From Methyloglobulus sp. (lineage in GTDB: Bacteria; Pseudomonadota; Gammaproteobacteria; Methylococcales; Methylomonadaceae), in contig JABFSV010000144.1 in assembly GCA_013140405.1 (NCBI GenBank), positions 1 to 8,993 on the forward strand: a stretch of DNA of 8,993 nt, in the 5' to 3' direction. Positions 7,159-8,993 of this stretch are shown here, piece by piece; position 1 is the first letter of the stretch; each line of letters opens with the position of its first letter. Below the pieces are notes generated by a model. The model was not told the DNA's origin and ran no database searches. It saw only the letters and a program-made list of their open reading frames with translations. The translations under genes were made by a program, and so were the position numbers.

Positions 7159-7311
7159 GCGAGTAGCCTGGATGAAGCTTGCGGAATCCAGGTTTTCGTG
7201 GCTTCGATACCCCGTATTACGTTGCACTTCATACGGGCTACATCTACCTCACAATTGACAAATCCTGAGCCAATCTGTAAATTCTTACTTTTTTCTTACT
7301 TCGGGTGGTGG
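7159..7311 (+). repeat. Repeat module copy 3 (153 bp), adjoining the antitoxin gene
   Basis: This copy has the most intact symmetry. The REP-like doublet (7163-7241) has a forward hairpin GTAG-CCTGGAT/ATCCAGG (7163-7192, 12-nt loop). After an 18-nt spacer comes a reverse-oriented hairpin CCCGTAT/ATACGGG closed by CTAC (7211-7241, 13-nt loop). Read on the minus strand, the second unit begins GTAGCCCGTATGAAG, parallel to GTAGCCTGGATGAAG of the first, so the two are members of one REP family in head-to-tail inversion. REPs with GTAG heads are known to accompany RAYT transposases; none is in the window. The module tail supplies the promoter and ribosome-binding region of the antitoxin. Confidence 0.9.
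7255..7283 (+). promoter_or_regulatory. Predicted sigma70 promoter of the toxin-antitoxin operon, inside module copy 3
   Basis: Perfect TTGACA (7255-7260), 17-bp spacer, TAAATT (7278-7283, 4 of 6 consensus). The start would be near 7290, giving a leader of about 25 nt with the purine-rich GGGTGGTGGG (7303-7312) before the ATG. Two CTTACTT copies (7284-7290 and 7295-7301) set exactly 11 bp apart cover the predicted start, a fitting place for autorepression by the AbrB-type antitoxin. Confidence 0.6.
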
Positions 7312-7314
7312 GTC

Positions 7315-7578
7315 ATGGATTTCGTTAAACTTTCCAGCAAAGGCCAAGTGATTATTCCTAAACCGATACGTGATGCCTATCATTGGGACACGGGGCAAGA
7401 ACTGACGCTTATCGATACCGGCAACGGTATTCTGTTGCAACCGAAAGCCCCTTTTGTCGAATCGGCGCTCGACGAGGTGGCGGGTTGCTTGCTTTACACG
7501 GGAAGGCCTAAATCAATAGCTGACATGGATGAGGCCGTTGCCGAGGGGCTTAAGGCGCAGTTGCATGATTGCGGTTGA
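7315..7578 (+). CDS. AbrB/MazE/SpoVT-type antitoxin (VapB-like)
   Basis: This 87-residue protein has the swapped-hairpin AbrB DNA-binding domain at its N-terminus: KLSSKGQVIIPKPIRDAYHW (residues 5-24), then TGQELTLIDTGNGILLQPK (26-44). The remaining residues, about 45-87, would be the toxin-neutralising tail. Antitoxins of this type bind their PIN toxin and repress the shared operon. The ATG at 7315 is chosen because the domain begins directly behind it, a purine-rich ribosome-binding region precedes it, and the longer frame upstream (from 7198) only reads through repeat module 3. It overlaps the toxin gene by 14 nt. Family assignment is firm; exact naming as VapB is by context. Confidence 0.88.
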   Translation: MDFVKLSSKGQVIIPKPIRDAYHWDTGQELTLIDTGNGILLQPKAPFVESALDEVAGCLLYTGRPKSIADMDEAVAEGLKAQLHDCG

Positions 7579-7954
7579 TACCAACATTATCGTTCGCCTA
7601 TTAACCCAGGATGATGCCGAGCAATACCAAAAAGCCCATCACTTATTTGCCAACAATGAAGTTTTTATTCCCGATAGCGTCATTCTTGAATGCGAATGGG
7701 TGTTGCGGTTTGCTTATCATTTTGACAGCGTGCAAATCAACACGGCAATGACCAAGTTGTTTGGCTTACCAAATGTGCATCTGACTCATCCCGCTTTATT
7801 GGCGCAGACGCTTGTTTGGCATTCACAAGGATTGGATTTCGCCGATGCGTTTCATCTTGCCTTTTCACAACATTGCAATGCATTTTATTCTTTTGACAAG
7901 AAGATGATTAAGGCAGCGAAGACTATTGATAGCTGCAATGTTGTTTTTCCGTAA
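7565..7954 (+). CDS. PIN-domain ribonuclease toxin (VapC-like)
   Basis: This 129-residue protein is a single PIN domain, the metal-dependent RNase fold of VapC toxins, which typically cleave tRNA or rRNA. The acidic residues expected in the active site are visible: D5 in MIAVDTNIIVRLL, E42 in VILECEWVLR, D94 in LDFADAFHLA and D111 in YSFDKKMIK, so it appears intact and potentially active. The start at 7565 is preferred over the in-frame ATG at 7529 because MIAVDTN is the canonical PIN N-terminus and the extra 12 residues would be antitoxin codons read out of frame. The 14-nt overlap with the antitoxin gene implies coupled translation. Nothing on the RNA target can be read from the sequence. 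Confidence 0.9.
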   Translation: MIAVDTNIIVRLLTQDDAEQYQKAHHLFANNEVFIPDSVILECEWVLRFAYHFDSVQINTAMTKLFGLPNVHLTHPALLAQTLVWHSQGLDFADAFHLAFSQHCNAFYSFDKKMIKAAKTIDSCNVVFP

Positions 7955-7984
7955 GTTTCGATCTAAAAAAACATCCCCGAAACT
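7954..7984. other. Inverted repeat after the toxin gene
   Basis: AGTTTCG (7954-7960) and CGAAACT (7978-7984) form a perfect 7-bp stem with a 17-nt A-rich loop, starting at the last base of the toxin stop codon. There is no T-run after the right arm, so it is a poor intrinsic terminator. It may protect the transcript end or be chance. Confidence 0.3.
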
Positions 7985-8026
7985 GAAGATGCCGCGTAAA
8001 ATATCGTGCATATTAGGCCGGATTTA

Positions 8027-8035
8027 ATCCATAAC
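8027..8035 (+). repeat. Right copy of the 9-bp direct repeat bounding the accessory block
   Basis: ATCCATAAC is identical to 6075-6083. It ends 6 nt before the hom ribosome-binding site, so whatever entered here left the translation signal of hom untouched but separated it from alaC. A small palindrome, GGATTTAATCC (8020-8030), overlaps its left side. Confidence 0.45.
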
Positions 8036-8041
8036 AGAATT

Positions 8042-8047
8042 AAAGGA
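8042..8047 (+). promoter_or_regulatory. Ribosome-binding site deciding the TTG start of hom
   Basis: AAAGGA ends 6 nt before the TTG at 8054. The family N-terminus (KPVKIGIIGLGTVGGGTV) begins immediately after that TTG, and the next in-frame ATG would remove the NAD-binding motif. An in-frame GTG at 8006 lacks support. Confidence 0.7.
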
Positions 8048-8053
8048 TCAAAC

Positions 8054-8993
8054 TTGAAACCCGTAAAAATAGGCATTATAGGCTTAGGCACGGTCGGCGG
8101 CGGCACGGTTAACGTGCTGAAACGCAATGCCGAAGAGATTGCGCGTAGGGCAGGGCGGCAGATCGTCATAACCCGTGCATCCGCCAAGGATTTAAGCAAG
8201 CAACGTATTTGCGATACCCAAGGTATCGCTTTGACGACCGACCCTTACGAAATCATCAACGATCCGGAAATCGAGATTGTACTGGAGTTGATCGGCGGGG
8301 CAGGGGCGGTAAAAGACATGGTGCTGGCGGCGATTGCCAACGGCAAACATGTCGTGACCGCCAACAAATCGCTGATAGCCTTGCATGGCAACGAGATTTT
8401 CGCCAAGGCCAGCGAACAAGGCGTGATTGTCGCCTTTGAAGCGGCGGTGGCGGGTGGCATACCGATTATTAAAGCCATCCGCGAAGGCTTAAGCGGCAAC
8501 CAGATTCAATGGCTTGCAGGGATTATCAACGGTACGGGTAATTTCATCCTGACCGAAATGCGTGATAAAGGGCGGGATTTTTATGATGTACTGGCAGAAG
8601 CCCAAGTATTAGGCTATGCCGAAGCCGATCCGACCTTCGATGTCGAAGGCATTGATGCAGGGCATAAACTGACTATTCTGGCTTCGATTGCATTTGGCAT
8701 CCCCTTGCAGTTTGACAAAGTCTTTACTGAAGGCATTACCCAAATTACCCGTGCAGATGTGGAATATGCTGAACAATTGGGCTATCGAATCAAGCATTTG
8801 GGCATTGCCCGAAAAATGCCGGAAGGTATTGAATTAAGGGTGCATCCTACGCTAATCCCAGAACGCAGGTTAATCGCCAACGTGGATGGTGTGATGAATG
8901 CCATCGTGGTTAAGGGTGATGCGGTGGGGCCTACACTGTATTACGGTGCCGGTGCGGGTGCTGATCCGACGGCTTCATCTGTGGTCGCTGATG
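8054..8993 (+). CDS. hom: Homoserine dehydrogenase, 5' part (313 codons in window)
   Basis: Hom reduces aspartate semialdehyde to homoserine with NAD(P)H, the branch point to threonine, isoleucine and methionine. This is the monofunctional type with no aspartokinase domain in front. The nucleotide-binding motif is GLGTVG (residues 10-15), VVTANKS with the conserved lysine K105 follows at 100-106, and the substrate-binding and catalytic block EADPTFDVEGIDAGHK runs from 190 to 205, where D201 and K205 correspond to the catalytic Asp-Lys pair of yeast homoserine dehydrogenase. NGTGNFIL (159-166) is also typical. The rest of the protein, including the usual C-terminal ACT regulatory domain, lies beyond the window. 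It starts with TTG. With alaC upstream it probably once formed a closely spaced pair. It may now depend on read-through from the toxin-antitoxin operon or on its own promoter; TAAAAT at 7997 has no matching -35 box. Confidence 0.96.
   Translation, partial: MKPVKIGIIGLGTVGGGTVNVLKRNAEEIARRAGRQIVITRASAKDLSKQRICDTQGIALTTDPYEIINDPEIEIVLELIGGAGAVKDMVLAAIANGKHVVTANKSLIALHGNEIFAKASEQGVIVAFEAAVAGGIPIIKAIREGLSGNQIQWLAGIINGTGNFILTEMRDKGRDFYDVLAEAQVLGYAEADPTFDVEGIDAGHKLTILASIAFGIPLQFDKVFTEGITQITRADVEYAEQLGYRIKHLGIARKMPEGIELRVHPTLIPERRLIANVDGVMNAIVVKGDAVGPTLYYGAGAGADPTASSVVAD

Larger units (their letters stand above)
6825..7314. other. Non-coding repeat region between the GIY-YIG gene and the toxin-antitoxin pair
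   Basis: No gene is supported here. Nearly the whole 490-nt stretch is three directly repeated modules beginning at 6842, 7006 and 7159 (spacings 164 and 153 nt). Any open frame through this region merely reads through repeats. Confidence 0.85.

Noticed and set aside
6842..7311. CRISPR array
   Set aside because: Only three units, each over 150 bp, and the whole unit is repeated with no short identical repeats separated by unique spacers. No cas genes.
7198..7314. Longer antitoxin start at 7198
   Set aside because: The extra 39 codons are translated REP and promoter repeat sequence. The AbrB domain begins exactly at the ATG at 7315, which has its own ribosome-binding region.
7529..7564. Longer toxin start at 7529
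   Set aside because: The added residues are antitoxin codons read in another frame; the canonical PIN start MIAVDTN begins at 7565.
6053..8053. Complete insertion sequence or transposon
   Set aside because: Despite the 9-bp flanking repeat there is no transposase, integrase or clear terminal inverted repeat in the block.
8192..8797. Open frames overlapping hom
   Set aside because: They compete with a well-conserved homoserine dehydrogenase frame and encode no recognisable protein.

Overview
The window looks like a chromosomal segment of a gammaproteobacterium with medium GC content. The basis is a lipopolysaccharide operon ordered exbB-exbD-lpxK-trm112-kdsB, the same order I know from Pseudomonas-type genomes, together with MutL, AlaC and Hom sequences of proteobacterial type. 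A methanotroph-like (Methylococcales) or similar host is my guess, not something the sequence proves.

Layout. (1) Positions 1-1457, minus strand: the 5' part of mutL, running off the left edge. (2) 1458-1606: a divergent intergenic region with a 14-bp palindrome on the mutL side, a good sigma70-like promoter (TTGGAA-17-TAAAAT) pointing at exbB, and four tandem heptamers at the predicted transcript start. (3) 1607-4625: five tightly packed plus-strand genes, all overlapping their neighbours by 1-11 nt: an ExbB/TolQ proton-channel subunit, ExbD/TolR, LpxK (lipid A 4'-kinase), a Trm112-like 64-residue protein and KdsB (CMP-Kdo synthetase). LpxK and KdsB supply successive steps of Kdo-lipid A formation. 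ExbBD energises an unidentified envelope process. (4) 4626-4867: a gene-free leader with a candidate promoter and small palindromes. (5) 4868-6052: alaC, a PLP alanine aminotransferase. (6) 6053-8053: a 2-kb accessory block. (7) 8054-8993: the 5' part of hom (homoserine dehydrogenase), running off the right edge.

The accessory block is the most interesting part. It sits between two amino-acid genes that are often adjacent and is bounded by a perfect 9-bp direct repeat (ATCCATAAC at 6075 and 8027). Removing one repeat copy and everything between would leave alaC and hom 49 nt apart. The block holds an AT-rich gene for a protein with two homing-endonuclease-associated repeats and a GIY-YIG (T5orf172/MUG113-like) domain. 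It then has three tandem copies of a 150-165 bp module and a VapBC-type toxin-antitoxin pair. Each module combines an inverted pair of GTAG-headed REP-like hairpins with a TTGACA/TAAATT-type promoter. The last module copy supplies the apparent promoter and ribosome-binding site of the antitoxin, so the toxin-antitoxin operon sits behind a triplicated REP-plus-promoter array.

No tRNA, rRNA, CRISPR array, transposase or convincing intrinsic terminator was seen. Motif positions and similarity statements come from reading the sequence by eye. Family assignments come from remembered family features and not from database searches.
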